Below are positions 53,030 to 63,012 of a stretch of 64,000 nucleotides of DNA, in pieces. A program made the position numbers and the translations under genes. The stretch's first letter is position 1; each line of letters starts with the position of its first letter. The notes beneath the pieces are model-generated. The model ran no database searches. It was not told the DNA's origin and saw only the letters and a program-made list of their open reading frames with translations. The DNA comes from Lactococcus garvieae subsp. garvieae (GTDB taxonomy: Bacteria; Bacillota; Bacilli; Lactobacillales; Streptococcaceae). Location of the stretch: NCBI RefSeq assembly GCF_029024465.1, contig NZ_CP118950.1:744001-808000 (forward strand), read 5' to 3'.

Positions 53030-55465
53030 ATGAAAATAAAAGAAGTTATATTGGATGAACTTAAAAAGCATCCAAAGAAAGCCTATGCTGTTGAAGAACT
53101 GGCAATGGAACTTGACCTAACAAAGGCTTCAGATTTTAAACTATTTGTTAAAACTTTAGCTGCTCTTGAAGGTGAAGGACTACTGGAATTTACAAATAAT
53201 GGAAAAGTAACACTTGCCGAAGTAAAAGCAGAGCTTGTCGGGATCTTTCGTGCTAATGCGAACGGTTTTGGTTTTGTAACAGTTGATTCTGATGAACCTG
53301 ACGTTTTTATTCCTAAAGGAAGAACAGCTTTTGCTCTTGAAGGAGATGAAGTAAAAGTCGAACTGAAAAGTAATGCCAATCCTTTAAAAGGTACAAGTGC
53401 TGAAGGTGTAGTTACAGAGGTTTTAAAGCGTTCGGTCACTCAGCTTGTCGGAACTTTTGTCAAATTTGATGAAAAAGAACGTCAAGAGTTTGAACGTATC
53501 GGCTATGTAAAATCACGCAATAAAAAGTTGCCTTATCATGTCTTTTTGACAGATAAGGGCTTGATACCAGAGGATAAAGCAGTAGTGCGTGTTGATATTA
53601 CCGCTTATCCGGATAAGAAAAATCCCAAAAGTATGCAAGGCTTGGCTGTTGAAATTGTCGGTCAAGCGGGTGATAAAGGAATTGATGTTCTTGAAGTTTT
53701 AGCTTCACTTGGTATTCGTTCTGAATTTCCAGAAGACGTTTTGGCGCAAGCGGACGCTATTCCAGAAGAAGTTGATGAGAAAGCCCTCATGGGGCGCGTG
53801 GACTATCGTAATGAGATTACATTCACCATCGATGGTGCCGATGCAAAAGACCTAGATGATGCTGTGCATATCAAACGCTTGGACAATGGTAACTATGAGT
53901 TGGGCGTTCACATCGCGGACGTGTCACACTATGTCACGGAAAATTCTCCCTTGGACCGTGAAGCTTTTGAGCGTGGTACATCGGTATATGTGGCCGATCG
54001 TGTCGTGCCAATGCTGCCTGAACGACTCTCGAACGGTATCTGTTCACTCAACCCACGCGTTAATCGCATGACGCAGTCTTGTGTGATGGAGATTACGCCT
54101 GAAGGAAAAGTCCTTCAATCACAAATAGGTCCTTCCATTATCAAGACGACTGAACGTATGACCTATGATGATGTCAACTTGATGCTTGCTGGTAACCAAG
54201 AAGCATTAGAAAAATATGCTGCAATTAAAGAATCCGTAGAGATCATGTCTGAACTTCACGAAGCTTTAGCAGCGATGCGCCGTCGTCGTGGGGCAATTGA
54301 TTTTGAAACTATGGAAGCGCGTATTATCGTGGATGAAAATGGTTTGCCTATCGAAATTCGTAAGCGCAGTCGTGGAACAGCCGAACGCATGATTGAATCC
54401 TTCATGTTGATTGCTAATGAAACAGTTGCAAGCAGTTTTGAAACACGTCATTTACCAGGGATTTATCGTATTCACGAATATCCAAAAGAAGAAAAAATGA
54501 CCCGCTTTATCGACTTTGCTGCGACCTTTGGCTTGCAAGTCAAAGGAATTTCGACAGAAGTTAGTCAAAAAGCCTTGCAAGAATTTTTGAAAAAAGTGAA
54601 AGGCCAACCAGGAGAAATGGTCCTCTCAACAATGCTTCTGCGTTCGATGCAACAAGCACGCTATTCGGAAGACAACTACGGTCACTTTGGCTTAGCAGCA
54701 GAAAACTATACGCACTTTACCAGTCCGATTCGTCGTTATCCTGACTTAATTGTTCACCGCTTGATCCGTGAGCTGGCTCAACCAAGTCCAAAGACTATCG
54801 AATATTGGGCGGAAAAAATACCCGAAATTGCTCAGCAGTCAAGTAACCGTGAACGTCGGGCCGTTGATGCTGAACGGGAAGTTGAAAAGATGAAAAAAGC
54901 CGAATTTATGGAAAAACATGTCGGCGAACAGTTCGAAGGTGTTATTGCTAGCGTTACTCGCTTTGGGATGTTTATTGAGCTTGAAAATACCATCGAAGGT
55001 TTGGTTCATATTTCTACTATTAAAGGGGAGTATATGAACTTCCATGAACGTATGATGGCGCTTGTAGGAGAAAAAACTGGGCTTGTTTTCCGTATTGGTC
55101 AACCCATCAAAATCCAAGTCACTAAAGCGGATAAAGTTACCGGTGATATTGACTTTGAATATATCAAGAGCGACCTTGATGTGGTGGAAAGTAACTTAAA
55201 ATCCAAAAAAGAAAAAGGCCCACGCCGTAGACCGAAAGCTAACCGTTCCGAAAATAAAGATGAGCATAAAGCTTCAAAACGTGAAAAAAACTTCTCTGAA
55301 AAGAGTAAAAATAAAAAATACAGAGGAAAATCCAAGGACGAGGATCGAGAGCGCAAGAACGATTTCGATAAAAAACCAAATAAAAAGAAAAAAAAGAAAC
55401 CTTTCTACGCGGATGCAGCAAAAGGAAAATTTGGAAAAAATACGAAGAAAAAATCGAAAAAATAA
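53030..55465 (+). CDS. rnr: Ribonuclease R
   Basis: 811 residues, 3'-5' exoribonuclease that degrades structured RNA and works with tmRNA. Order: N-terminal HTH (residues about 1-65), cold-shock domains, RNB catalytic domain with TIDGADAKDLDDAVHI supplying the metal-binding Asp residues, S1 domain (FEGVIASVTRFGMFIELENTIEGLVHIS) and a Lys-rich tail of about 80 residues. ATG 53030 has GGAGAA; an in-frame ORF extends to 52976 without a site. Its leader holds a probable regulatory RNA. Confidence 0.96.
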   Translation: MKIKEVILDELKKHPKKAYAVEELAMELDLTKASDFKLFVKTLAALEGEGLLEFTNNGKVTLAEVKAELVGIFRANANGFGFVTVDSDEPDVFIPKGRTAFALEGDEVKVELKSNANPLKGTSAEGVVTEVLKRSVTQLVGTFVKFDEKERQEFERIGYVKSRNKKLPYHVFLTDKGLIPEDKAVVRVDITAYPDKKNPKSMQGLAVEIVGQAGDKGIDVLEVLASLGIRSEFPEDVLAQADAIPEEVDEKALMGRVDYRNEITFTIDGADAKDLDDAVHIKRLDNGNYELGVHIADVSHYVTENSPLDREAFERGTSVYVADRVVPMLPERLSNGICSLNPRVNRMTQSCVMEITPEGKVLQSQIGPSIIKTTERMTYDDVNLMLAGNQEALEKYAAIKESVEIMSELHEALAAMRRRRGAIDFETMEARIIVDENGLPIEIRKRSRGTAERMIESFMLIANETVASSFETRHLPGIYRIHEYPKEEKMTRFIDFAATFGLQVKGISTEVSQKALQEFLKKVKGQPGEMVLSTMLLRSMQQARYSEDNYGHFGLAAENYTHFTSPIRRYPDLIVHRLIRELAQPSPKTIEYWAEKIPEIAQQSSNRERRAVDAEREVEKMKKAEFMEKHVGEQFEGVIASVTRFGMFIELENTIEGLVHISTIKGEYMNFHERMMALVGEKTGLVFRIGQPIKIQVTKADKVTGDIDFEYIKSDLDVVESNLKSKKEKGPRRRPKANRSENKDEHKASKREKNFSEKSKNKKYRGKSKDEDRERKNDFDKKPNKKKKKKPFYADAAKGKFGKNTKKKSKK

Positions 55466-55489
55466 AAATACTTTAGAGGAGAAAAGTCT

Positions 55490-56074
55490 ATGTCAGAACA
55501 TTTGAATCTTGAGAAAACGGCCTTGGTCCTGATTGATTTACAAAAAGGTATCGTAAATCGTCCACAGCTCGAACCCTATAGTAAGGAAGAAATTCTTGCA
55601 AAAAATGATAGATTGCTGGAGAAGTTCAAGGATACAGCAGGACTTATCGTCTTTGTCCATGTGAAGAATTATGGACCAGAAACGCTCACTCCGCTTACAG
55701 ATGCAAATACAAGTGCTTCTGGGCCACTTCCCGAAGATTATAGCCAATTTGTTTTTTCATTGGCTTATGATGAAGAGGTTAAAAATAAGATCCATGTCAA
55801 AAAGCACAATTGGGGCGCTTTTTATGGCACAGATCTGGATGTGCAGTTACGTAGACGAGGCATCGAGAATATTATCTTGACAGGTGTTGCCACAACGATT
55901 GGTTGTGATACAACGGCACGTGAAGCTTATCAACACGGATATAATGTGATTGCTGTTGAAGATGCAATGACAGACTTTAATGGTGCGCTACATACAGGTA
56001 TCGTTAATGGTATTTTTACACGCTTAGGACGAGTCCGCTCGACAGAGCAAGTATTGAAAATGTTACAAGATTAG
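55490..56074 (+). CDS. Isochorismatase-family cysteine hydrolase
   Basis: 194 residues. The family core is present: ALVLIDLQKGI (Asp), HVKKHNWGAFYGTDLD (Lys) and the catalytic Cys in TGVATTIGCDTTAREAYQHGY. Such enzymes hydrolyse isochorismate, nicotinamide or other amides; the substrate here is unknown. It starts 24 nt after rnr with AGGAG, probably cotranscribed. Confidence 0.87.
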   Translation: MSEHLNLEKTALVLIDLQKGIVNRPQLEPYSKEEILAKNDRLLEKFKDTAGLIVFVHVKNYGPETLTPLTDANTSASGPLPEDYSQFVFSLAYDEEVKNKIHVKKHNWGAFYGTDLDVQLRRRGIENIILTGVATTIGCDTTAREAYQHGYNVIAVEDAMTDFNGALHTGIVNGIFTRLGRVRSTEQVLKMLQD

Positions 56075-56104
56075 ACCATAGAGCGCAAGAGTTTTTGATC
56101 ATTT

Positions 56105-56157
56105 GAAAAGTTCAAGATGGAGAAGAGCAAAAGCTTTTCAGAATCTTGAACTTTTTA
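56105..56157 (+). terminator. Terminator after rnr operon
   Basis: AAAAGTTCAAGAT/ATCTTGAACTTTT, 13 bp, 24-nt loop, T5. Confidence 0.85.
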
Positions 56158-56234
56158 TATCTTTAAATATTTGATGAAAAATTGGGGGATTAAATAAATC
56201 ACCGTAAAGCTATGTTGATCTTGCATAAAACAAT

Positions 56235-56263
56235 AAAAAGACTAACTTAAGTTAGTCTTTTTA
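56235..56263. terminator. Bidirectional palindromic terminator
   Basis: AAAAGACTAACTTAAGTTAGTCTTTT, fully palindromic, mainly for the minus-strand lipoprotein gene at 56275. Confidence 0.85.
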
Positions 56264-56274
56264 GTATCCATTCC

Positions 56275-56814
56275 CTATTTTTGAATGAAGTAATAAGATG
56301 TTGCTTCACCTGAAGCGAGTAGCGCATTCGCTTTGTCTTGAAGTTCCTTGTAGGATGTTGAAACTGTTGACTCATGCTTGTTGCCTGCTTTGTCTACGTA
56401 AACCAAGACCCAAGCACGTCCGTTTGGAGTTGTTTCAGAACTAGAGGGTGTTGCATTAGGGTCAGCCTGAGGGCTATGGCCACCTGCACCGTTATTTTCT
56501 ACAGGGTTATTTGAGTTATCGACCCAACCTTGATCTGAGCTTTCTGGTGTTGTAGATGCGGCCGGTTGTTCAGAGGTTGCTGGGGCTTCAGAAGTAGCTG
56601 TTGTGGAATCTGAAGTTGAACTGGCATCTGAGCTTTCAGATGTTGTTGTTTCTGAACTGCTGGTTTTACTTGTACTTTCGCTTGAGCTTTTAACAGAGCT
56701 AGAAGGTTCAGAAGATGCGTCTTTCTTTGCGCTAGTCGTATTGCTACAAGCGGCCAGTAGCACAACTGCAGCTAATGAACTAACTAAAAGTAATGATAAT
56801 TTAAATTTTTTCAT
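56275..56814 (-). CDS. Ser/Thr-rich lipoprotein
   Basis: 179 residues. Signal peptide ends VLLAAC with Cys23. Residues about 30-95 are almost entirely Ser, Thr, Glu and Ala (a flexible wall-spanning stalk). A folded C-terminal part of about 55 residues follows (RAWVLVYVDKAGNKHESTVSTS...). A tether-plus-domain surface protein; function unknown. Low-complexity codons (TCT/TCA/AGC) are mixed, so the stalk is not a recent repeat expansion. Confidence 0.82.
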   Translation of the reverse strand: MKKFKLSLLLVSSLAAVVLLAACSNTTSAKKDASSEPSSSVKSSSESTSKTSSSETTTSESSDASSTSDSTTATSEAPATSEQPAASTTPESSDQGWVDNSNNPVENNGAGGHSPQADPNATPSSSETTPNGRAWVLVYVDKAGNKHESTVSTSYKELQDKANALLASGEATSYYFIQK

Positions 56815-57018
56815 ATGTAAGACTCCTTAAAATTCCTTTTCTTTCTTCCAGTATAACATATTGTCTCTGAAAAACCTGTTTAATTATCTATAAATTAAAA
56901 GATAATGAAGGAAAAACTCTCATCTAGAAAAGATAAGTCGAATAATTTGTAAGCGTTTTTTAACTTTGTTAGAATTATTATATAGAAAAAATAATAAATA
57001 GAAAGAAAGAGGTGCTTT

Positions 57019-57261
57019 ATGATTTGGTCATTAATCGTTGGTGCAATTATCGGGGTGATTGCGGGTGCAATCACAAGTAAAGGGAAATCTATGGGATGGA
57101 TTGCTAATATCTTAGCAGGTCTTGTAGGTTCTGCTGTTGGTCAAGCTTTACTGGGATCATGGGGCCCTAGTTTAGCAGGTATGGCGCTTATACCTTCTAT
57201 TATCGGTGCCGTTATCGTGGTAGCTGTTGTTTCTTTCTTCTTAAGCAAAATGAGTGATTAA
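57019..57261 (+). CDS. GlsB/YeaQ/YmgE-family membrane protein
   Basis: 80 residues, three glycine-rich membrane helices (LIVGAIIGVIAGAITSKG, NILAGLVGSAVGQALLGSWG, IIGAVIVVAVVSFFL): a transglycosylase-associated, stress-response family. First gene of the Asp23/Gls24 envelope-stress cluster. AAAGAGGTG upstream. A sequence at 56948 (TGTAAGCGTTTTTT) resembles a catabolite-response element. Confidence 0.88.
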   Translation: MIWSLIVGAIIGVIAGAITSKGKSMGWIANILAGLVGSAVGQALLGSWGPSLAGMALIPSIIGAVIVVAVVSFFLSKMSD

Positions 57262-57293
57262 ACAGGAGCTGCATTAAAACGGGAGGAGGAAAT

Positions 57294-57851
57294 GTGTCAA
57301 AAGGAAAAAAATTTATTCTAATTTTAGTTGATTTATTTCTTATTACAATCATCCTACCACTGTTTCTTTACACACTCGGAAAATTTGATATAATCCAGCC
57401 AATTAAGGATATGTCGCAGGTTCCTTATATTGGCCCCTACTTGCCTACATATTTCTTGTTTGCAACGGGCATATTAGGAATACTCTTACTCATTCTTTTA
57501 CTCGTTATCATCTTCTATCCAAGAAGATATACCGGCTTTGTACTAGGAGAAGGTAGAGGGGAACTGCTTCTTAAAAAATCTGCGATTGAAGGCTTTGTGC
57601 GAGAAGCACTTAAAGAAAATGGATATATTAAAGACCCGAAAATCGATACGTTGCTAGGTAAAAATAAGGTTAAGGTTGTGATTAAAGGTGAGATTATTCC
57701 TCGGGTGCAAATTTCAGAAAAGGCTTTGCTTATCGAAGAAGAAATCGGTAAAGGCCTGAAAGAGTTTCTCGGGGTAAATCATCATCTAAGTTTGAAAATA
57801 AAAGTGAACGCTATCACACCACAGCGTAAAAGCAGTTCACGTGTGTTATGA
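57294..57851 (+). CDS. amaP: Alkaline-shock membrane anchor protein AmaP
   Basis: 185 residues, two N-terminal membrane segments (about 8-28 and 53-76) and a cytoplasmic domain that in staphylococci binds Asp23. The frame starts at GTG 57294 with GGAGGAGG; ATG 57292 is in another frame. Middle gene of the cluster. Confidence 0.85.
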   Translation: MSKGKKFILILVDLFLITIILPLFLYTLGKFDIIQPIKDMSQVPYIGPYLPTYFLFATGILGILLLILLLVIIFYPRRYTGFVLGEGRGELLLKKSAIEGFVREALKENGYIKDPKIDTLLGKNKVKVVIKGEIIPRVQISEKALLIEEEIGKGLKEFLGVNHHLSLKIKVNAITPQRKSSSRVL

Positions 57852-57862
57852 TTGGAGGTTAG

Positions 57863-58048
57863 ATGAATCTTTTAGAAGAATATCAATATCCAATTATAGG
57901 TGGGGCAATTGGAGCAATCATCGCCATTTGTATCTTTACAATTGGTTTTTGGAAGATGCTCTTACTGTTTTTACTCATCGCGCTTGGTAGTTATGTTGGT
58001 TTCTATCTCAAACGTACAGGATATATTGATAAAATTGGTAAAAAATAA
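57863..58048 (+). CDS. DUF2273-family small membrane protein
   Basis: 61 residues: YPIIGGAIGAIIAICIFTIGFWKMLL and a second helix, ending GYIDKIGKK. DUF2273 proteins accompany AmaP and Asp23. It lies 11 nt after amaP with TTGGAGG upstream. Confidence 0.85.
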   Translation: MNLLEEYQYPIIGGAIGAIIAICIFTIGFWKMLLLFLLIALGSYVGFYLKRTGYIDKIGKK

Positions 58049-58079
58049 TTAAATAATTTATAAATAAAAAGGAGAAGCT

Positions 58080-58592
58080 ATGGTACAAGAAAACAAAAAA
58101 ACTTTGGACAACTCAGTGGATGAAGTAAGTGGAACTTTAACTTATGAAGATAAAGTGATTCAAAAAATCGTAGGACTTGCCTTGGAAAAAGTTGACGGTC
58201 TGCTTGCAGTTGATGGTGGCTTCTTGTCTAATCTCACAGGAAAACTTGTCAATACGGACGATGTAACTTCTGGTGTAGGTGTCGAAGTGGGTAAACAACA
58301 GGTTGCGGTCGATCTTAAAATCGTAGCTGAATATAAGAAATATGTTCCAGACATTTACAAAAATATAAAAGAAGTTATTTCAAAAGAAGTGAAAGGCATG
58401 ACAGACCTTGAAGTCGTAGAAGTCAACGTGGATGTTATTGATGTTAAAACGAAAGAACAACAAAAACAAGACGAACAAAGCCTCCAAGATAAAGTAGGCG
58501 ATGCCGCAAAATCTACAGGACGATTTACTTCTGAAAAAGTTGATCAAGTGAAAGACAAAGTCAGCGATGATGATGGACCACGTGTAAAATAA
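58080..58592 (+). CDS. gls24: Asp23/Gls24-family envelope stress response protein
   Basis: 170 residues with the Asp23 domain: VSGTLTYEDKVIQKIVGLALEKVDGLLAVDGG and AVDLKIVAEYKKYVPDIYKNIKEVI. The C-terminal 40 residues are charged and probably disordered. It assembles at the membrane via AmaP. Last gene of the four-gene cluster; AAGGAGAAG precedes the start. Confidence 0.92.
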   Translation: MVQENKKTLDNSVDEVSGTLTYEDKVIQKIVGLALEKVDGLLAVDGGFLSNLTGKLVNTDDVTSGVGVEVGKQQVAVDLKIVAEYKKYVPDIYKNIKEVISKEVKGMTDLEVVEVNVDVIDVKTKEQQKQDEQSLQDKVGDAAKSTGRFTSEKVDQVKDKVSDDDGPRVK

Positions 58593-58599
58593 AATATAA

Positions 58600-58632
58600 A
58601 AAAAGCAAGGAGAATATCTCCTTGTTTTTTTA
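58600..58632. terminator. Terminator after gls24
   Basis: CAAGGAGA/TCTCCTTG with T7 on one side and A7 on the other, serving both converging genes. Confidence 0.88.
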
Positions 58633-59790
58633 TTAAATATTTTCCTTTAGTTCGACAACTTCAACTTGATAGACGCTTGATTCATGAAGCATTTTTTGGA
58701 GAGCATTAATCATCAGGACCAACCATGTAAAGGAAATTGCAAATGCAATAATCTCGAAAACCGTCAAAGACAGATAGTGCACTTTCAGAAATAAAATTGC
58801 TGAAGTGACAAGGGCAATAAAAACAATAGCGGACATGCTAAGAAATTCTCTCGAAATTTGGGGTAAAAGATATTTACTTAATACAATCAAGATAATAATA
58901 CACAAAACGATACCATAGGCAGAGGCATTGTGAAAGGTCATTGTCCATGACTGAGCGGGGAAAATACCTACACCAGCAATAAATAGAGCAATGATATAAT
59001 AGAAAGCTTGAACAATCTTGACTTTGAAATTGTACAAGTCACTTTTTTGAAAATCCATAAATAAATAATCAGTAATCGTTAATAGCATCAAGGCAGAAAA
59101 AATCATTGTGAAATTAAATTGCCATTGATTTTTAGCTTCACCCGTCCCTAAAAAGCTAAAGTTGTATTGCCACCAAGCATTTTGACCATTAGTAGCCATG
59201 GAAAGGAAAATACCACCGATAAAGGTAATGAACAATAAAATAATCAGGTGGGAAATTTTAACCGAGGCTGCAAAGAGAATCAAAAAGTAAAAAACAATAG
59301 CTGAAAAGAGTGCAGCTACAAAAGAAGCTGTGAAGCGATCGAGAGTTACACCGACAAAGGTCATCCCCAGAATGTACCAAATTAATGCTTGAATCGCAAA
59401 AACAATCAAGGTATAGGCAAGGCTGATTGTGACAAGCTCTCTTATCCTACTGAGCATGCGTTTTTGTGGTGATGTATTTTGCTTGGCGTAAACCCAGAGG
59501 AAGGTTACAAAGCCAATGATTGTTGCACACAGCATGCTGATTCCAGCAACAGAATGATACCGGCCGCCCGTGAAATTAATCTGAGAATGCCCACTTAAAA
59601 AGAAAGTAAGTAGCGAGATAAGTAAACTTAATAAACTGGGAATAAGCATATAGTGTAACGAAAAATTTTGGGCATCAAGCTGATCAACATCACTTTTTAA
59701 GACAATCTGATTGTGTTCAACTGACATTTTATAGTTTTGTTGCTCAAATTTATCCGCAACTTCGTCCGGAATTTCAATAATTTTTTTCAT
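58633..59790 (-). CDS. Large multi-pass membrane protein, uncharacterised
   Basis: 385 residues: a soluble N-terminus of about 45 residues, then about ten membrane segments. No family recognised. It may be a DUF-type exporter component, but no motif supports this. AGATGGAGAAG is the ribosome binding site. Monocistronic. Confidence 0.7.
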   Translation of the reverse strand: MKKIIEIPDEVADKFEQQNYKMSVEHNQIVLKSDVDQLDAQNFSLHYMLIPSLLSLLISLLTFFLSGHSQINFTGGRYHSVAGISMLCATIIGFVTFLWVYAKQNTSPQKRMLSRIRELVTISLAYTLIVFAIQALIWYILGMTFVGVTLDRFTASFVAALFSAIVFYFLILFAASVKISHLIILLFITFIGGIFLSMATNGQNAWWQYNFSFLGTGEAKNQWQFNFTMIFSALMLLTITDYLFMDFQKSDLYNFKVKIVQAFYYIIALFIAGVGIFPAQSWTMTFHNASAYGIVLCIIILIVLSKYLLPQISREFLSMSAIVFIALVTSAILFLKVHYLSLTVFEIIAFAISFTWLVLMINALQKMLHESSVYQVEVVELKENI

Positions 59791-59994
59791 TTATCTTCTC
59801 CATCTTTTAAATTCCTATTCTTATTATTATATCAATATTTTGACGATTTAACTTCTCTGCTTCATTGACGAAATGAAAACTTTCTGAATTGATAGATTTG
59901 AGTTGAGTTTTTCGCAAATTTTAGAGAGAAGTGTTAGAATTAATGAAATGAAATCGGTTGCCGAGTAGGTTACGACGTGGAAAAGAGGGACAAG

Positions 59995-60390
59995 ATGTTT
60001 CAATTTTTAAAGTTGTTTTTAATCAATGCTGTGATTTTCCTTATTTTAGATAGTTTATGGCTCGTCTTTGCTCATAAAAAATTTTATCAACCCAATATTG
60101 GTCATCTGATGGGGCAAACCAAACTTTTACCAGCTGTTATTTTTTACCTTATTTATGTGGCTGCTCTTGTGTTTTTTGTTTTGGTACCTGGACAAGAAAA
60201 AGAAAGCCTTTCTTATGTTCTTTTAGCAGGAGCCTTTTTTGGAGCGGTGTGTTATGCCACATATGATTTGACAAATCTTGCGACATTGAGCGGTTGGCCA
60301 TTGAAAATTACAATTGTTGATATGATTTGGGGGAGCTTTGTGACTTCCCTTAGTGCAATACTCACTTATATAATTGCTGCAAAGCTTTAG
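59995..60390 (+). CDS. DUF2177-family membrane protein
   Basis: 131 residues, four membrane segments with the family pattern FLILDSLWLVFAHKKFYQPNIGHLMG and GAVCYATYDLTNLATLSGWP. Function unknown. ATG 59995 has GAGGGA upstream, preferred over GTG 59977. The DAK2-DegV gene follows after 12 nt. Confidence 0.83.
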   Translation: MFQFLKLFLINAVIFLILDSLWLVFAHKKFYQPNIGHLMGQTKLLPAVIFYLIYVAALVFFVLVPGQEKESLSYVLLAGAFFGAVCYATYDLTNLATLSGWPLKITIVDMIWGSFVTSLSAILTYIIAAKL

Positions 60391-60402
60391 AAGGAGAGAG
60401 AA

Positions 60403-62196
60403 GTGGGAGAAAAAAATGAAAATTATCGTTTGTTACAGAGTTTTAGAGCTGGGGCAGAAAAAGTAATCCATCAGAAAGAAGAGCTGAATAAAATAAATGT
60501 TTTCCCTGTGGCGGATGGAGATACAGGAAGTAATCTCGCTTCACTGATGCAAGCTATTATTGATAATGTGCCGGTGAAAACTTATCCAATGGCTATTCTT
60601 TTAGATGAAATATCAGGGGCAGCACTTCTTGGTGCTCGAGGAAATTCAGGCATCATCTTTGCCCAATATTTAAGTGCTGTGGCTGAGAACTATCAGAAAA
60701 CAGAAACAAATTTTGAAAGTTTTGTGGAGGCTTTGGAAGAAGCCGTAAATAAAGCATATAATTCGTTAATAGAGCCTAAGGAAGGCACTATTTTAACGGT
60801 AATGCGTGCCTGGTCTGTTACACTGGTAAAGATTTATAGATTGAATCACTCCTTTGAAGAGGCATTGCTAGAAGCAAAAATAGAAGCACAAGAAGCACTG
60901 GATGCGACGCAATTTCAAATGCCCGTGTTGCGGAAAAATAAGCTGGTAGATGCAGGGGCGAAAGGTTTTTATTATTTTATTCTTGGTTTTACAGATTTTT
61001 ATTGCGGTAAACCTTTAAAAGAAGGGGATGAAGAGGCCGATGACAGGCTAGAGCTGGTTAAAGAAATTTCCGTGGCGCATGTCATAGCCGAAGCACCACG
61101 TTACAGATACTGCTCAGAATTTATCCTCAAAGCCCCACAGATTTCGGAAGTTCAATTACGAGAAGTACTGCAAGAAAGCGGAGATTCAATGGTGACTGCA
61201 GGAAACGCTAAACAGTTGAAACTCCACATACATACTAATGAACCGCAAAAGGTCTTGGTAAAGCTAGAAAAATACGGACAAATTATCTATCAAAAAGTAG
61301 ACGATATGCGTCTACAGTACGAAATTTCTCAGAAAAAGCTAGCTCCAATAGCAATTGTTACAGACTCTATTGCTGATTTACCGCAAGAATTTGTGCTTGC
61401 ACATCAAGTGCACATCTTACCAGTAAATGTCACGGTGGGAGATCAAAATTTTCTAGACAAGTTGACCATCAATGCACAACTTATCAAAGAAAAAGCAGGT
61501 GAGAACCTTAAAATGAGTACTTCACAGCCAAGTATCCAAACAATTGATGCACTTTTCTCTTTTTTGGAAGGAAAGTATGAACATGTACTTGTTATCACGG
61601 TAGCGTCACAACTTAGTGGCACCTATCAGCTGATCGAGCAACGCATCAAAGAGAAAAAGTATTTGAAAAACTGGATTCATCTCATTGATTCACGGTTAAA
61701 CTCTGTTGCTCAAGGTTTACTTGTACAACGGGCCGCCCAACTTGCGGAGAGGGGTGTTTCTATCCAGCAGCTTGTGCAAGAAATCAAGCAGTTACGTGAA
61801 AGAATATTCATCTACGTGGCGGTGGCTGACTTGTCCCCGATGATACGGTCAGGAAGAATTCCTCAATCTTTGGGAGCATTAGCTCAAAAACTTTCACTTC
61901 ATCCGATAATTAGTCTGGATAAAACAGGCAATGGGAAGCTCATCGGTGCTTCCTTAAGTCAGAAGAAAAGTATGAAAAAAATACTCAAAAAAATCCAAGT
62001 CTTAGCAAAAAATGGACAGATTGAAGATATTGCTCTGACTCATGTCTTGGCCTAAGGGAATATGGAAGAGTGGAAGAAAACGTTAAAAGAAAAAACAGGC
62101 AATGATTATAAGGTGATTGAGAGTTCATCTGCCATTGCTATCTCTGCGGGAGCCGGAAGTATCGCTGTCGCTGGCATTACAAAGGAGCAGTTATGA
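60403..62196 (+). pseudogene. DAK2-DegV fusion protein gene with in-frame nonsense codon
   Basis: The gene encodes an N-terminal DhaL/DAK2-type domain (NVFPVADGDTGSNL, GARGNSGIIFAQYL) fused to a DegV lipid-binding domain (AIVTDSIADLP, MSTSQPSIQT, SQLSGTYQLI). Such fusions resemble FakA plus FakB of the fatty-acid kinase. A TAA at 62053-62055 ends the product at 550 residues, but the same frame continues for 46 codons (MEEWKKTLKEKTGNDYK and [13 protein letters not shown]) to TGA 62194-62196, which overlaps the next start as ATGA. One GAA-to-TAA change would explain it. Start GTG 60403 with GAAGGAGAG. Confidence 0.82.
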
Positions 62197-62966
62197 TTTA
62201 TGGAATAGTTTTAGGGGCCTTGCTTGTTTATTTTATCTGCTGGTTTAAAGTAGCGGATCAGAAGAAAAACTACGGGTTAATCGATATAGCATGGGGCGGA
62301 GGGTTTGTTTTGACGGCGTGTTTAAGCTATTTCTTTAATACTCAAATCACCATGCAAAATAGAGCCGTTTTGGTTTTGGTTGCACTTTGGGGTGTGAGGC
62401 TGTTGGTCCACTTAGCTCGCCGCAATTGGAACAAGCCTGAAGACTACCGCTATACAAACATGCGCCGCAAATGGGGAAGTCATGCGCCAAAATTAAAGGC
62501 CTTTTTCTCCGTCTTTATGGTTCAGTACCTTTTACTTTTTATTATTGCGCTGCCGATCATGCAAAGCAATCACCGCCCAGAAAGTCAAATTTTCTGGTGG
62601 CAAATTCTTGGAGTGTTGGTTTGGCTGATAGGTTTTGTTTTTGAAGTTCTAGGCGATTGGCAATTGGAACAGTTTAAGAAGAATAAAGAAAACAAAGGAA
62701 AATTATTGACCAGCGGTTTGTGGTCAGTGACACGACATCCGAATTATTTTGGCGAGGCTGCATGCTGGTGGGGCATCTTCTTAATCGCTTTTACAGACAT
62801 TTCTGATCTTTGGCTGATTGTGAGTCCTCTTTTAATCACTGGATTACTCTTATTTGTTTCTGGAGTACCGCTGCTTGAAAGGAAGTACAAAGCGCGCAAA
62901 GATTTTCAAGCTTATGCACAAGTTACACCAAAATTTTTCCCTTTCATCGGAAAGAAAGGACTGTAA
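62193..62966 (+). CDS. DUF1295/steroid 5-alpha-reductase-like membrane protein
   Basis: 257 residues, about six membrane segments. Conserved sequence [18 protein letters not shown]-like start, then [17 protein letters not shown] and the C-terminal [23 protein letters not shown] typical of DUF1295 and isoprenylcysteine methyltransferase relatives. Substrate unknown. Translationally coupled to the DAK2-DegV gene by ATGA. Confidence 0.87.
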   Translation: MIYGIVLGALLVYFICWFKVADQKKNYGLIDIAWGGGFVLTACLSYFFNTQITMQNRAVLVLVALWGVRLLVHLARRNWNKPEDYRYTNMRRKWGSHAPKLKAFFSVFMVQYLLLFIIALPIMQSNHRPESQIFWWQILGVLVWLIGFVFEVLGDWQLEQFKKNKENKGKLLTSGLWSVTRHPNYFGEAACWWGIFLIAFTDISDLWLIVSPLLITGLLLFVSGVPLLERKYKARKDFQAYAQVTPKFFPFIGKKGL

Positions 62967-62998
62967 AAAATCCCAAGAGCTTAATCTTGGGATTTTTT
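62965..62998. terminator. Bidirectional terminator
   Basis: AAAAAATCCCAAGA/TCTTGGGATTTTTT, 14 bp. Confidence 0.93.
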
Positions 62999-63012
62999 AC
63001 TTCACGCCGTAG

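Noticed and set aside
55260-55505. Lys/Arg/Asn-rich frame at the end of rnr
   Set aside because: It is the shifted reading of the Lys-rich RNase R tail, not a gene.
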